38,874 nucleotides of DNA, from NCBI GenBank assembly GCA_937988735.1, contig CALKHQ010000218.1:1-38874 (forward strand). The letters are read 5' to 3'. Every line of letters begins with the position of its first letter. The stretch's first letter is position 1. Source of the DNA: an uncultured Alphaproteobacteria bacterium (lineage in GTDB: Bacteria; Pseudomonadota; Alphaproteobacteria; CALKHQ01). This document shows, piece by piece, positions 17,023 through 24,820 of the stretch. A program made the translations under genes and the position numbers. The notes beneath the pieces are model-generated. The model saw only the letters and a program-made list of their open reading frames with translations. It was not told the DNA's origin and searched no databases.

Positions 17023-18453
17023 TCAGTCTCCGCGGCCGGGCTTCCGGCCGGCGATGCCCTGCGGGCGCCAGATCAGCGCGGCGACCAGCACGGCGAATAC
17101 CGAAATGTCCTTGAAGGCGGGGCTGAGGTAGCCGACGCTGACCGTTTCGACCACGGCGATCAGCAGCGCGCCGATGACCGCTCCGCCGACGGAACCGATG
17201 CCACCGACGATCGCCGCGGTCAATGCCTTGAGCCCGATCAGCGTGCCGGTGAAGAAGCTGACCCCGCCGTAGTGGAGCGCGGCGACCGCCCCGGCGCATC
17301 CCGCGCTCATCCCGCCGACCAGCATGACGAAGCCCGTCACCGCCGGCACCCGGACGCCGAGCAGGGCGGCCATGCCGATGTCGTCGGTGCAGGCGCGGTA
17401 GGCGCGGCCGAAGCCGGTGCGGAGCAATACCGCGATCAGGGCGAACATCGCGGCGGCGATGGCGGCGATCACCAGGGTGGCGATGCCGACGGAGACGTCG
17501 AAGCCGCCCGCGACGAACAGCGGCACCCGGCCGGGGAAGGGCGGGTGCAGCCAGACCTCGCGCGTGCCCTGGACCAGGCGCACGCCCTCCTGCAGGGCAA
17601 TGGCCAGGCCGACGGAGGCGACCAGCGCCGCCTGCGTCCCCGGCGCGTGCAGGACGGTGCCGAGCAGGCGCCCGGCGGAGACGCTGAGCACCGCGCCCAG
17701 CGCGATCGCGCCGGCGAGCGCACCCGGCAGCACGACCCATGTGGGCAGCGCCGCCCCCGAGAGCAGGCTGCCGGCGATGAGCGCGCCGAAGGCGCCCACC
17801 ATCATCACCTGCCCGAAGGCGAGGAACATCTTGCCGAGCACGGCGTAGATCATGGTGAAGCCGACGGCGAGCAGCGCATAGACTGCCGCCACCGACAGCC
17901 CGTTCACTGCCTGCTGGACCGCATAGGCCGCCTGGCGGCCCAGCCAGTCACCGTCGGGCGCGGCCGGTGCGGCCGAGGCGGTGGTCAGCGGCCGCATGCC
18001 GAGCCAGACCCGCAGCATGTGCAGCTTCAGGCCTTCCAGGCGCCGGCCGTCCGGCGACTCCACCGCGGCCAGCACCAGCCGGTCGCGGGCCATGCCGCCG
18101 GCCATGAAGTCGCAGGCGATCCGGCGTTCGTCCGCACCGATGCGGTAGCGGACCAGCACCCGCTCGGCCCTCTCCGGGTCGGCTTCCGCGGTGATGGCGT
18201 CCGCTGCGGGCGCGTTGGCTTCGAAGGCGTGGATCAGCGACCGGCACAGCGCTGCCTGGTCGGGGTCGAGCCGGTCGCAACCGGCAAGCGCGAGCGGCAG
18301 CAGTACGAGCAGGATCCGCAGCCGGCGGCCGGGGTGCCGCGAAAGGCGGGCGATGAAGAGGCTGAGCGAGACGACCACGGCACCGAGGCGGCTTGCACGA
18401 GCGGAACCCGCTTCCCGCCCGCGGCACGTGCGGGACGGGAAGGTCAGGTGCAT
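17023..18453 (-). CDS. LivH-type branched-chain amino acid ABC permease with extra N-terminal extracytoplasmic domain
   Basis: From about residue 175 the 476-residue product is a normal LivH-family permease (GLSVAAVYALLAVGFTMIY, later LKALTAAIVGGIGSVGGA). In front is an extension unusual for LivH: a hydrophobic stretch ending in a lipobox-like LPLALAGC (Cys59), then about 110 residues with cysteines at 70 and 114 that would lie outside the inner membrane. Some alphaproteobacterial LivH proteins have such an extension; its role is unknown to me, perhaps tethering or receiving ligand. No LivM, LivG, LivF or binding-protein gene is in the window, so it is an orphan here. The ATG at 18453 has AAGGG close upstream; a GTG at 18378 is an alternative start. 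Confidence 0.85.
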   Translation of the reverse strand: MHLTFPSRTCRGREAGSARASRLGAVVVSLSLFIARLSRHPGRRLRILLVLLPLALAGCDRLDPDQAALCRSLIHAFEANAPAADAITAEADPERAERVLVRYRIGADERRIACDFMAGGMARDRLVLAAVESPDGRRLEGLKLHMLRVWLGMRPLTTASAAPAAPDGDWLGRQAAYAVQQAVNGLSVAAVYALLAVGFTMIYAVLGKMFLAFGQVMMVGAFGALIAGSLLSGAALPTWVVLPGALAGAIALGAVLSVSAGRLLGTVLHAPGTQAALVASVGLAIALQEGVRLVQGTREVWLHPPFPGRVPLFVAGGFDVSVGIATLVIAAIAAAMFALIAVLLRTGFGRAYRACTDDIGMAALLGVRVPAVTGFVMLVGGMSAGCAGAVAALHYGGVSFFTGTLIGLKALTAAIVGGIGSVGGAVIGALLIAVVETVSVGYLSPAFKDISVFAVLVAALIWRPQGIAGRKPGRGD

Positions 18454-18559
18454 GACCCTTGCCCGGACAGCCGGCCGGCCAGCAACCCCTCGAAAGGGCT
18501 ACGGGTCGGCCGGGCCGCTGTGATGCCCGGGCTGAGCGACCGGACGTGGTCGCACCCGG

Positions 18560-18829
18560 TCAGCCGATCCAGATGCTGACGATCCGCTCGTCGGGACCGA
18601 GCTCGATGTTGGCGCGGTCCTGGCGGTAGTCGCGGGTGAGCGGATCGCCGGTGTGATAGACGCGCAGCGTCTTTCCCACGAGGCTGGTCGAGGTAATCGG
18701 CGCGTCCCCGGGGGGCGCGGGCTCCTGCGGGGCGGGGCGGGGCGGCGTGCAGGCGCCGGCGGCGGCCACGGCGGCCGTGCCGGCGACGAGGCGGATGAGC
18801 GTCCGCCGTCCGGTTGCGGCGGCCGTCAT
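18560..18829 (-). CDS. Small lipoprotein of the I78 peptidase-inhibitor type
   Basis: The 89-residue product has a signal sequence with GRRTLIRL and a lipobox AAGAC (Cys27), then a Pro-rich linker and a 40-residue C-terminal domain LVGKTLRVYHTGDPLTRDY followed by NIELGPDERIVSIWIG. That pattern (V-G-x-x-x-R-V, G-D-x-x-T-x-DY, N-x-E-L, R-I-V) matches the I78 family (Elastase inhibitor AFLEI/Aspergillus type). The cysteines that usually flank I78 domains are missing: the chain ends in IG rather than CG. It is a paralogue of the preceding gene product (24 of 40 domain positions identical), and its ATG overlaps that gene's stop by 4 bases. Inhibitory function is not certain. Confidence 0.8.
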   Translation of the reverse strand: MTAAATGRRTLIRLVAGTAAVAAAGACTPPRPAPQEPAPPGDAPITSTSLVGKTLRVYHTGDPLTRDYRQDRANIELGPDERIVSIWIG

Positions 18830-19116
18830 CCGATCGACACCCGTACCACGCGGTCGTCCGCGCCGAGCTCGACGTTCAGGCGGTTTTCGCTGTAGTCCAG
18901 CGTGACCGCGTCGCCGGTGTGATAGACGCGAAGCGTCTTGCCGATCATGTCCTCCAGCGTCAGGACCTGGTCCTGGCCGTCCTGGGCGCCGGCCTCGCCG
19001 ATCCGGGCGAGCAGCGCGGCAAGGGCCGACGCCCCCAGCACCGCGCCGCTGGTGAGCAGCAGGCGGCGGTCGCTATCCGCGGCCTCCGCCCCTGCGCATC
19101 TGCGGTCGTCCGCCAT
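18826..19116 (-). CDS. Small secreted protein of the I78 peptidase-inhibitor type
   Basis: The 96-residue product has a twin-arginine-like start (SDRRLLLTSGAVLGAS), a cleavable signal ending near EAGA, and the I78-like domain MIGKTLRVYHTGDAVTLDY with NVELGADDRVVRVSIG. Like its neighbour it lacks the domain's usual cysteines. Its ATG shares one base with the stop of the dehydratase gene (TGATG) and its own stop overlaps the next start (ATGA), so dehydratase and both small proteins form one translationally coupled unit. Unlike the downstream copy it has no lipobox, so this one would be soluble in the periplasm. Confidence 0.82.
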   Translation of the reverse strand: MADDRRCAGAEAADSDRRLLLTSGAVLGASALAALLARIGEAGAQDGQDQVLTLEDMIGKTLRVYHTGDAVTLDYSENRLNVELGADDRVVRVSIG

Positions 19117-20651
19117 CACATCACCGCTCCGATCTGCCACGGAATGAACTCGTAGTCGCCGAGGCCGTTGGCCTCGCTCTTCGGCTCCTCGCCCGACGCG
19201 ACGCGCAGCACGAGGTCGAAGATCTGCTTGCCCACCTCCTGCACGCTGACGCCCTCGTCCACGACCACGCCGCAGTTGATGTCCATGTCGTCCACCATCC
19301 GCCGGTACATCGGCGTGTTGGTCGCGAGCTTGATGGAGGGCGCGGGCTTGAAGCCGAACACCGAGCCGCGGCCGGTGGTGAAGCAGATCACGTTCGCCCC
19401 GGACGCCACCTGGCCGGTCACGGAGCACGGGTCGTAGCCGGGCGAGTCCATGAACACGAAGCCCTTGGTGTCGATCGGCTCCGCGTACTTGTACACGCCG
19501 CAGAGGTTGGTGGTGCCGCCCTTGGCCGCCGCACCCAGCGACTTCTCGAGGATGGTGGTGAGCCCGCCCGCCTTGTTGCCCGGCGACGGGTTGTTGTTCA
19601 TCTCGCCGCCGTTGCGCGCGACGTAGTCCTCCCACCAGCGGATGCGCTCGACCAGCTTCATGCCGACCTTCTCGCTGATCGCGCGGCGGGTGAGCAGGTG
19701 CTCGGCGCCGTAGATCTCGGGCGTTTCGGACAGGATGGCGGTGCCGCCGTGGCGGACCAGCAGGTCGGCCGCCGCGCCCAGCGACGGGTTGGCAGTGATG
19801 CCGGAAAGCCCGTCGGAGCCGCCGCACTGCAGCGCCAGCGTAATCTCGCTGGCCGGGCACGTCTCGCGCACCGCGGCGTTCGCGGCCGGCAGCATCGACC
19901 TGATGATCGCCATGCCGCGCTCGACCGTCTTCGCGGTGCCGCCGGTCTCCTGGATGGTCATGGTCTGGAACCGCTCCCCGATCTCCAGCCCGTAGGCATC
20001 GAGCAGGAACGGGATCTGGTTGACCTCGCAGCCCAGCCCGACCATCAGCACGCCGGCGAAGTTCGGGTGGCGGGCATAACCCCACAGGGTGCGCTGCAGT
20101 GCCTCGTAGCCGTCGCCGCTGTCGGCCATGCCGCAGCCGGTGGAATGGGTCAGCGCCACCACGCCATCGACATTGGGATAGTCGGCGAGGATGCCCGAGC
20201 GCTCCACCGCGCGCGCGATGTACTTCGCGGCCGTCGCCGAGCAGTTCACGCTGGTCAGGATGCCGATGTAGTTGCGGGTGCCGACCTTGCCGTTGGGGCG
20301 CCGGAAGCCCTGGAACGTCGCCCGCTCCTCCTCGGGGAAGTACTCGGTCGGCCGCGCGTCCTGGCAGAAGGCGTAGTCGCGGGCGAAGTCGTGCATGACA
20401 CAGTTGTGCACGTGCACGTGGCTGCCGGGGGAGATGTCTCCCTGCGCGAAGCCGATGACCTGGTTGTACTTGCGGATCGGCTCGCCGTCGGCGATCGGCC
20501 GGGTCGCGATCTTGTGGCCGGCGGGCACGTGCTCGCGCGCGGCGACGCCCTCGCCCGGCACCTCCGTGCCCGGCAGAAGGTCGGCGCGGGCAACGACCAC
20601 GTTGTCGGCAGGGTTGAGGCGGATGGTCAGGGCGCCAGTGGCGGTCATCAA
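19116..20651 (-). CDS. UxaA-family (altronate dehydratase-like) sugar-acid dehydratase
   Basis: The 511-residue product is a full-length UxaA/GarD-family enzyme: an N-terminal SAF-like domain (to about 95) fused to the catalytic domain. Family marks are THSTGCGMADSG, MVGLGCEVNQIP, LQCGGSDGLSGITANPSLG and GNKAGGLTTILEKSLG. These iron-dependent enzymes remove water from aldonic or aldaric acids to give 2-keto-3-deoxy acids. Besides altronate, members are known that act on L-fuconate and D-arabinonate. The divergent SDR at 20812 resembles 2-keto-3-deoxy-L-fuconate dehydrogenase, so an L-fuconate or D-arabinonate type substrate is the best inference. The gene heads a coupled unit with two I78-like proteins; two adjacent ATGs (20651, 20648) are possible starts. 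Confidence 0.9.
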   Translation of the reverse strand: MMTATGALTIRLNPADNVVVARADLLPGTEVPGEGVAAREHVPAGHKIATRPIADGEPIRKYNQVIGFAQGDISPGSHVHVHNCVMHDFARDYAFCQDARPTEYFPEEERATFQGFRRPNGKVGTRNYIGILTSVNCSATAAKYIARAVERSGILADYPNVDGVVALTHSTGCGMADSGDGYEALQRTLWGYARHPNFAGVLMVGLGCEVNQIPFLLDAYGLEIGERFQTMTIQETGGTAKTVERGMAIIRSMLPAANAAVRETCPASEITLALQCGGSDGLSGITANPSLGAAADLLVRHGGTAILSETPEIYGAEHLLTRRAISEKVGMKLVERIRWWEDYVARNGGEMNNNPSPGNKAGGLTTILEKSLGAAAKGGTTNLCGVYKYAEPIDTKGFVFMDSPGYDPCSVTGQVASGANVICFTTGRGSVFGFKPAPSIKLATNTPMYRRMVDDMDINCGVVVDEGVSVQEVGKQIFDLVLRVASGEEPKSEANGLGDYEFIPWQIGAVM

Positions 20652-20811
20652 GGGAATCCTTCAGAGCCCGGCCGGTGCGGCCAACTCGGCCATGGACGGC
20701 GCAGGGCTGATGTGGTGATTGGGCAGAGTTTAGCGCGCCCGGCCCGCGAAGGCCATGGCCAGCGCCGGGCGCACCATAGCACAACGGACGGGCAGGACAG
20801 AGGGATTGAGC
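20652..20811. promoter_or_regulatory. Divergent promoter region of the dehydratase and keto-deoxy-acid dehydrogenase
   Basis: The 160-bp gap must carry promoters for both genes. It contains GGCCATGGCC (20752-20761), a 10-bp palindrome, but no other clear dyad and no regulator gene next door. Ribosome-binding sequences are GGGATTGAGC before the SDR ATG and a weak GGA before the dehydratase. Confidence 0.3.
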
Positions 20812-21570
20812 ATGGGCCACCGGCTGGAAGGGAAGAAGGCGCTGATCACGGCGGCAGGCGCGGGCATCGGGCGTGCGACGGCCCTCCTGTTCGCGGCCGA
20901 GGGCGCCACGGTGATCGCCACCGACGTCAACGAGGAGCTGCTGGCCGGGCTCGCCGCGGAGGATCCGCGCATCATCACCCGCCGCCTCGACGTGCTGTCG
21001 CAGGCGGAGGTCGATGCCGCCGCGGCCGAGATCGGGACGGTGCAGGTGCTGTTCAACTGCGCCGGCTACGTGCACAACGGCACGATCCTCGAGTGCAGCG
21101 AGAAGGACTGGGACTTCTCCTTCGACCTCAACGTCAAGGCCCAGTACCGGATGATCAGGGCCTTCCTGCCGGCGATGATCGCCGCCGGCGGCGGCTCGAT
21201 CATCAACATGGCGTCCGTCGCCTCCTCGGTGAAGGGCATTCCCAACCGGTTCGCCTACGGCGCCAGCAAGGCGGCGGTGATCGGCCTGACCAAGGCGATC
21301 GCCATCGACTTCGTCGGCAAGGGCATCCGCTGCAACGCGATCTGCCCCGGCACCGTGGACACGCCCTCGCTGCGCCAGCGGGTGAAGGAGATGGCGGAGC
21401 GTCAGGGGATCAGCGAGGCGGAGGCGATGGCGACCTTCGTCGCCCGCCAGCCGATGGGCCGTCTCGGCACGGCGGAGGAACTGGCCGCCCTCTGCCTCTA
21501 TCTCGCCTCCGACGAGTCCAGCTACACCACCGGCGTCGCCCACATCGCCGACGGCGGCATCGTGATGTGA
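20812..21570 (+). CDS. SDR resembling 2-keto-3-deoxy-L-fuconate dehydrogenase / BDH2
   Basis: A 252-residue classical short-chain dehydrogenase: TAAGAGIG in the nucleotide loop, Asp38 after the second strand (NAD preference), and catalytic Ser135, Tyr149 and Lys153 (YGASK). Stretches such as CSEKDWDFSFDLNVKA, MASVASSVKGIPNR and CPGTVDTPSLRQRV are very close to mammalian BDH2 and to bacterial 2-keto-3-deoxy-L-fuconate 4-dehydrogenase. That enzyme oxidises the product of L-fuconate dehydratase, so pairing with the divergent UxaA-like enzyme makes a two-step route plausible. A hydrolase or aldolase to finish the pathway is not recognised in the window. The ATG at 20812 has a moderate ribosome-binding site. 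Confidence 0.88.
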   Translation: MGHRLEGKKALITAAGAGIGRATALLFAAEGATVIATDVNEELLAGLAAEDPRIITRRLDVLSQAEVDAAAAEIGTVQVLFNCAGYVHNGTILECSEKDWDFSFDLNVKAQYRMIRAFLPAMIAAGGGSIINMASVASSVKGIPNRFAYGASKAAVIGLTKAIAIDFVGKGIRCNAICPGTVDTPSLRQRVKEMAERQGISEAEAMATFVARQPMGRLGTAEELAALCLYLASDESSYTTGVAHIADGGIVM

Positions 21571-21598
21571 CGGCCCGCGCCGGACGGCGGCAGCTGCG

Positions 21599-21623
21599 CC
21601 TCCTCCCACGGTCCGGGGAGGGG
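21599..21623. repeat. GGAGGGG hairpin downstream of the SDR
   Basis: CCTCCC (21602-21607) pairs with GGGAGG (21616-21621) around ACGGTCCG. No T-run follows. It is similar to the element at 37199-37221, including flanking bases (GCGCCTCC and GTCCGGGGAGGGG), suggesting a dispersed short palindrome; it may also act as a weak terminator for the SDR. Confidence 0.45.
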
Positions 21624-21709
21624 TGATCGGGGGGCGCGTCCTTCCACAGGTCCGTCGAATTCGAAACGATTGCGGTAGGTAAGCCGGCGGGGCGTGGGCA
21701 TTCTCGGCG

Positions 21710-21731
21710 GGCCGGACCATGGCGTCCGGCC
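21710..21731 (+). promoter_or_regulatory. Stem-loop just upstream of the small Pro-rich protein
   Basis: GGCCGGAC-CATGGC-GTCCGGCC is a perfect 8-bp stem with a 6-base loop, ending 20 bases before the ATG at 21752 and just upstream of its ribosome-binding site (AGGATG). It could affect stability or translation of that mRNA, or end transcripts from the SDR, although no T-run follows. Confidence 0.4.
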
Positions 21732-21751
21732 GGTTTCTCAGGATGTGAACG

Positions 21752-22018
21752 ATGGACGTCGCCGTCGGATCGACCGCGCCTCTCCACAGCGTGCAGGACC
21801 CCACCGGCGCCCCGCCGCCCCAGCCGAAGACGGCCCCCTCCGCCGCCGAGACCGTGGCGGAGTCGAGTCAGCGCGCGGAGCAGCACCGTGCGCCGGCCGC
21901 CGAGGAGCGGATCCGCCCGCAGGCCGGGGCCACGCCGCGCGAGACCACGCGCACCCGCGACCTGCCCCCGCCGCCCCCCGAGAGCGGCCGGGGCCAGCTT
22001 GTCGACATCGCCGCCTGA
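21752..22018 (+). CDS. Small Pro/Ala-rich protein with GRGQLVDI tail, unknown function
   Basis: An 88-residue hydrophilic protein, low complexity in the middle (Pro, Ala, Arg, Glu) and ending in ESGRGQLVDIAA. Third-position GC is nearly complete and AGGATG lies seven bases before the ATG, so it looks genuinely coded. Small alphaproteobacterial proteins with a disordered body and a similar G-R-G-x-x-x-D-I end are familiar, but I know no function. No signal peptide or membrane segment. The gene is monocistronic, between an SDR and a convergent cyclase. Confidence 0.65.
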   Translation: MDVAVGSTAPLHSVQDPTGAPPPQPKTAPSAAETVAESSQRAEQHRAPAAEERIRPQAGATPRETTRTRDLPPPPPESGRGQLVDIAA

Positions 22019-22132
22019 CGGCTTCCTTCCGGCCAGACTCTCCAGCCGCCATGGCCGGGCTTGTCCCGGCCATCCCCTGGGGCGTGCGCACTCGGCGGGA
22101 CGCGCCCGGCGCGGGGCCGGGCGTGGTCGCTG

Positions 22133-23413
22133 TCAGTCCATCGGGGCGAACAGGGCGACGGGCTCGGCGACGCCGCGAAGCGGGTGGATGCCGAGCGGCT
22201 CGAGCGGGCGGGTCAGGCGCGCGGCGACCTGTTCCGTGAGCAGGATCGGACGGGCGAGCGTCTTCGACAGCGCCTCCACCCGGCTGGCCGCGTTGACCGC
22301 GCGGCCGATGACGGTGAAGTCGAGGCGCTCGGGCGCACCGACGTTGCCGAAGAACACCTCTCCCTCGTGCAGCGCAATGCCGGAGCGGAGCGGGCGCCAG
22401 CCGGGAATGGCGGCGAGCGCCGGCGGCGGCTCGCGGGAGAGCGCATCGACGGCGGCAAGCGCCTCGTCGGCGGCGGCAAGGGCCGATGCGGCCGCAGTGC
22501 CGGCTTCATCCTCGCCGGCGAAGGGGAAGGCGGCGAGCAGGCCGTCGCCGATGAACTTCAGCACCTCCCCGCCGCGGGCGATCACCGCGCCGGCCATGCG
22601 CTCGAAATAGGCGTTGAGCAGCGCCAGCACGTCGGCCGGCGGCAGCCGGTCGGTGAGGTCGGTGAAGCCGCGCAGGTCGGAGACCCAGATCACGGCGCGG
22701 ATCGCCCGCCCTGCGCCGCGCCGGATCGCGCCCTGCAGCACGGCGGCGCCGGCGGCGGTGCCGAGATAGGTGTCGAGCACGTTGGCGGAGACGAGCTGGG
22801 CGATGTGCCGCTCGACGTGGAGCGCAAACGGCCGCAGCAGCCGCCGGATCGCCGCGAGCTCGTCCGCCGCGAAGCCGCCGGGGCGGGCGGTGGCCAGCGT
22901 CGCGGCATTGTGGTAGCTGCCGCCGGCGCTGAGCGGCAGCGCCAGATACTGGGTGAGGCCGCGTTCGGCGAGTTCTTCCATCAGCGGCCAGCGGGCGCGC
23001 GCCTCCGGCTCCTGCGGCCGGACGTCGAAGGTCTCGCCGCGCTCGATCACCAGCCTCAGCGGATTGCGCAGGTACTGGTCGGTCTCCCGCGACGAGGCAT
23101 CGACCTTGACCTCGTCCATCAGCCCGTCGGCCGCGTTCCAGATCCAGGCGAAGCCGAGAAGCTGCGGGTGCAGGGTTCCGACGTGAAGGCTCGCGCGGTC
23201 GAGCGGAAGGCCGGCCGCGATCATCCGCCAGACCAGGGATTCGTAGAGCTGCAGCAGGTCGGTTTCCGCCACCGCCGGGCCGAGCAGCCAGTCCTCGATC
23301 GCGGCGACGGTGGTGGCGGCCGGCGCGGCGGCGACGCCGCGGGCGGACCGCCGCCGCACGCTGACGAAGGGCGGGTAGCTGCGCGGCGCGGGGTCGAGCG
23401 GCGCGGCAGGCAC
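22133..23413 (-). CDS. Class III adenylate/guanylate cyclase with N-terminal GAF-like domain
   Basis: The 426-residue product has a soluble sensory-type region at about 40-205 and a class III cyclase domain from about 238. Metal-binding Asp246 (WVSDLRGFT) and Asp290 (FIGDGLLAAF) are present, as are Lys286 (purine contact) and the ASR motif in VIGRAVNAASRVE. It should make a cyclic nucleotide in the cytoplasm; Lys with this loop favours cAMP, but guanylate specificity is not excluded. No membrane helix is visible. It lies 13 bases downstream of greB on the same strand and is probably cotranscribed. Confidence 0.9.
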   Translation of the reverse strand: MPAAPLDPAPRSYPPFVSVRRRSARGVAAAPAATTVAAIEDWLLGPAVAETDLLQLYESLVWRMIAAGLPLDRASLHVGTLHPQLLGFAWIWNAADGLMDEVKVDASSRETDQYLRNPLRLVIERGETFDVRPQEPEARARWPLMEELAERGLTQYLALPLSAGGSYHNAATLATARPGGFAADELAAIRRLLRPFALHVERHIAQLVSANVLDTYLGTAAGAAVLQGAIRRGAGRAIRAVIWVSDLRGFTDLTDRLPPADVLALLNAYFERMAGAVIARGGEVLKFIGDGLLAAFPFAGEDEAGTAAASALAAADEALAAVDALSREPPPALAAIPGWRPLRSGIALHEGEVFFGNVGAPERLDFTVIGRAVNAASRVEALSKTLARPILLTEQVAARLTRPLEPLGIHPLRGVAEPVALFAPMD

Positions 23414-23426
23414 GGGCCGGGCCGCC

Positions 23427-23984
23427 TCAGCCGTCGCCGTAGGCGATGCGGATGACCTCGATCTCCTCGACGCCCGCCGGCGTGCGCAGCCGGACCACGT
23501 CGCCTTCGGCCGCCTTGTGCAGGGCGCGGGCGATCGGCGAGATCCAGCTCACCTCCCCCCGCTCCTGGCGCGCCTCGTCCACGCCGACGATGCGGATGGT
23601 GCGCTCCTCGTCGTCGGCGGTGACGTAGGTGACGGTGGCGCCGAAGTACACCCGGTCGAGGCCGCGCTGGCGGGCGGGATCGACCACCTCGGCGATCTCC
23701 AGCCGCTTGGTGAGGAAGCGGATGCGGCGGTCGATCTCGCGCAGGCGCTTCTTGCCGTAGATGTAGTCGCCGTTCTCGGAGCGGTCGCCGTTGCCGGCGG
23801 CCCAGGCGACCACCTCCACCACCCGCGGCCGCTCCTCCTCCGTCAGGTAGCGGAGCTCCTCCTGCAGCCGGGCGAAGCCTTCCGGCGTCATGTAGTTCTT
23901 GCTGCCGGCCGGCAGCGGCGTCCCGCCCTCCGGCAGGTCGTCCTCTTCGGCTGTGTCGCTTTCCCTGGTGAAGGCCTTGCTCAT
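23427..23984 (-). CDS. greB: Transcript cleavage factor GreB
   Basis: The 185-residue product has the Gre layout: an N-terminal coiled coil (about 40-95, MTPEGFARLQEELRYL through REIDRRIRFLTKRLE) with acidic tip residues in GDRSENGDY, and a C-terminal FKBP-like domain (ISPIARALHKAAEGD). It promotes RNA cleavage by backtracked RNA polymerase. The N-terminal SKAFTRES is characteristic of GreB rather than GreA. An acidic 18-residue insert after it (TAEEDDLPEGG) is somewhat longer than in E. coli. The ATG at 23984 is clear from homology. Confidence 0.93.
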   Translation of the reverse strand: MSKAFTRESDTAEEDDLPEGGTPLPAGSKNYMTPEGFARLQEELRYLTEEERPRVVEVVAWAAGNGDRSENGDYIYGKKRLREIDRRIRFLTKRLEIAEVVDPARQRGLDRVYFGATVTYVTADDEERTIRIVGVDEARQERGEVSWISPIARALHKAAEGDVVRLRTPAGVEEIEVIRIAYGDG

Positions 23985-24217
23985 GACATCCGTCCGCGTC
24001 GCGATCGGCCTCCAGCCTAGGGCGTCGGCCGCGGCGGGAAAACCCCTGCGCGCGCACGGGCAGAGCCGGGCGGGGCCGGCGGCGGTGCCGAAGCCGCGGC
24101 GGCTCCGGCTGCCATCGCCGCCAACCGCCGCGGCCCTCCCCCCGGAGCCGGCGCCGCCAGTCTGACTCCTCCGCGGACGCAAGACTGTGGTGATAACCAC
24201 ACCCGGCGGGGCGGGTC

Positions 24218-24784
24218 TCACGACGGCGGCAGGACGGCGGCGACGAAGCGGGCGAGGCTGGCGGCGACATGGTCCTCGACCCGCCCCTCCGGCTCGAAGC
24301 TCCACCACAGCAGCGAGCCCTGCCATTGCGTAGCCATCAGGAGGCCGATGCCGGCCGGCGCGGAGGGGACGGCGGCGAAGCAGGCGTCGAGCGCCGCGGT
24401 CAGCGCCCGTTTCCATGCGGCGCCGCGCGCCCGGAGCTGCGGGTCGCGCAGGTCCTCGCGCAGGACCAGCAGGCCCTCGGCATTGGCCTCGATGCCGCCA
24501 TAGTCGCGGGAGAGCCCGGCCAGCAGCGCAATCGCGCCCTCGGGCGTGCGCGGCATCTCGCTGGCGAGGCGCGCCGTCTTCCGGTCCAGCCGGTCCCAGG
24601 CGTGGAGCAGCGTGGCGCGCATCAGCGCCGGCTTGCTCCCGAACCGCTGCACCAGCGTCGAGGCGGAGAGTCCGCAGGCCGCGGACAGGGTGGCGAAGGT
24701 CAGCGCATCCGGGCCGCGCGTGTGCACCAGCTCCAGGGCGGCGTCGAGCACGTCCGCGTCCGGACGCGTCTTTGGTCGCGGCAT
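24218..24784 (-). CDS. TetR/AcrR-family transcriptional regulator
   Basis: The 188-residue product has the TetR DNA-binding domain at about 8-55 (ELVHTRGPDALTFATLSAAC, then STLVQRFGSKPALMRA) and an all-helical ligand domain. GTGGGAG precedes the ATG at 24784. It is divergent from the SDR at 24872 with a 12-bp palindrome between, so repression of itself and that SDR is likely. The ligand is unknown. Confidence 0.92.
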   Translation of the reverse strand: MPRPKTRPDADVLDAALELVHTRGPDALTFATLSAACGLSASTLVQRFGSKPALMRATLLHAWDRLDRKTARLASEMPRTPEGAIALLAGLSRDYGGIEANAEGLLVLREDLRDPQLRARGAAWKRALTAALDACFAAVPSAPAGIGLLMATQWQGSLLWWSFEPEGRVEDHVAASLARFVAAVLPPS

Positions 24785-24808
24785 CTTGACTCCCACATAT
24801 ATAACCGA

Positions 24809-24820
24809 ATAAACGTTTAT
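24809..24820. promoter_or_regulatory. ATAAACGTTTAT palindrome, candidate TetR operator
   Basis: A perfect 12-bp palindrome in an AT-rich 87-bp divergent region (24785-24871) between the TetR gene and the SDR; surrounding bases (TATATAACCG and TATAAACCATAG) could supply -10 elements in both directions. The arms TAAACG/CGTTTA are of a kind common for TetR-family sites. Confidence 0.6.

Noticed and set aside
18560..19116. Toxin-antitoxin pair
   Set aside because: Two small overlapping genes suggested this, but both have signal sequences and are paralogues of each other with an I78-type domain.
18826..21804. Long minus-strand frame covering the dehydratase and SDR
   Set aside because: Only its last 96 codons (I78-like protein) are coding; the rest is Arg/His-rich shadow of the genes in other frames.
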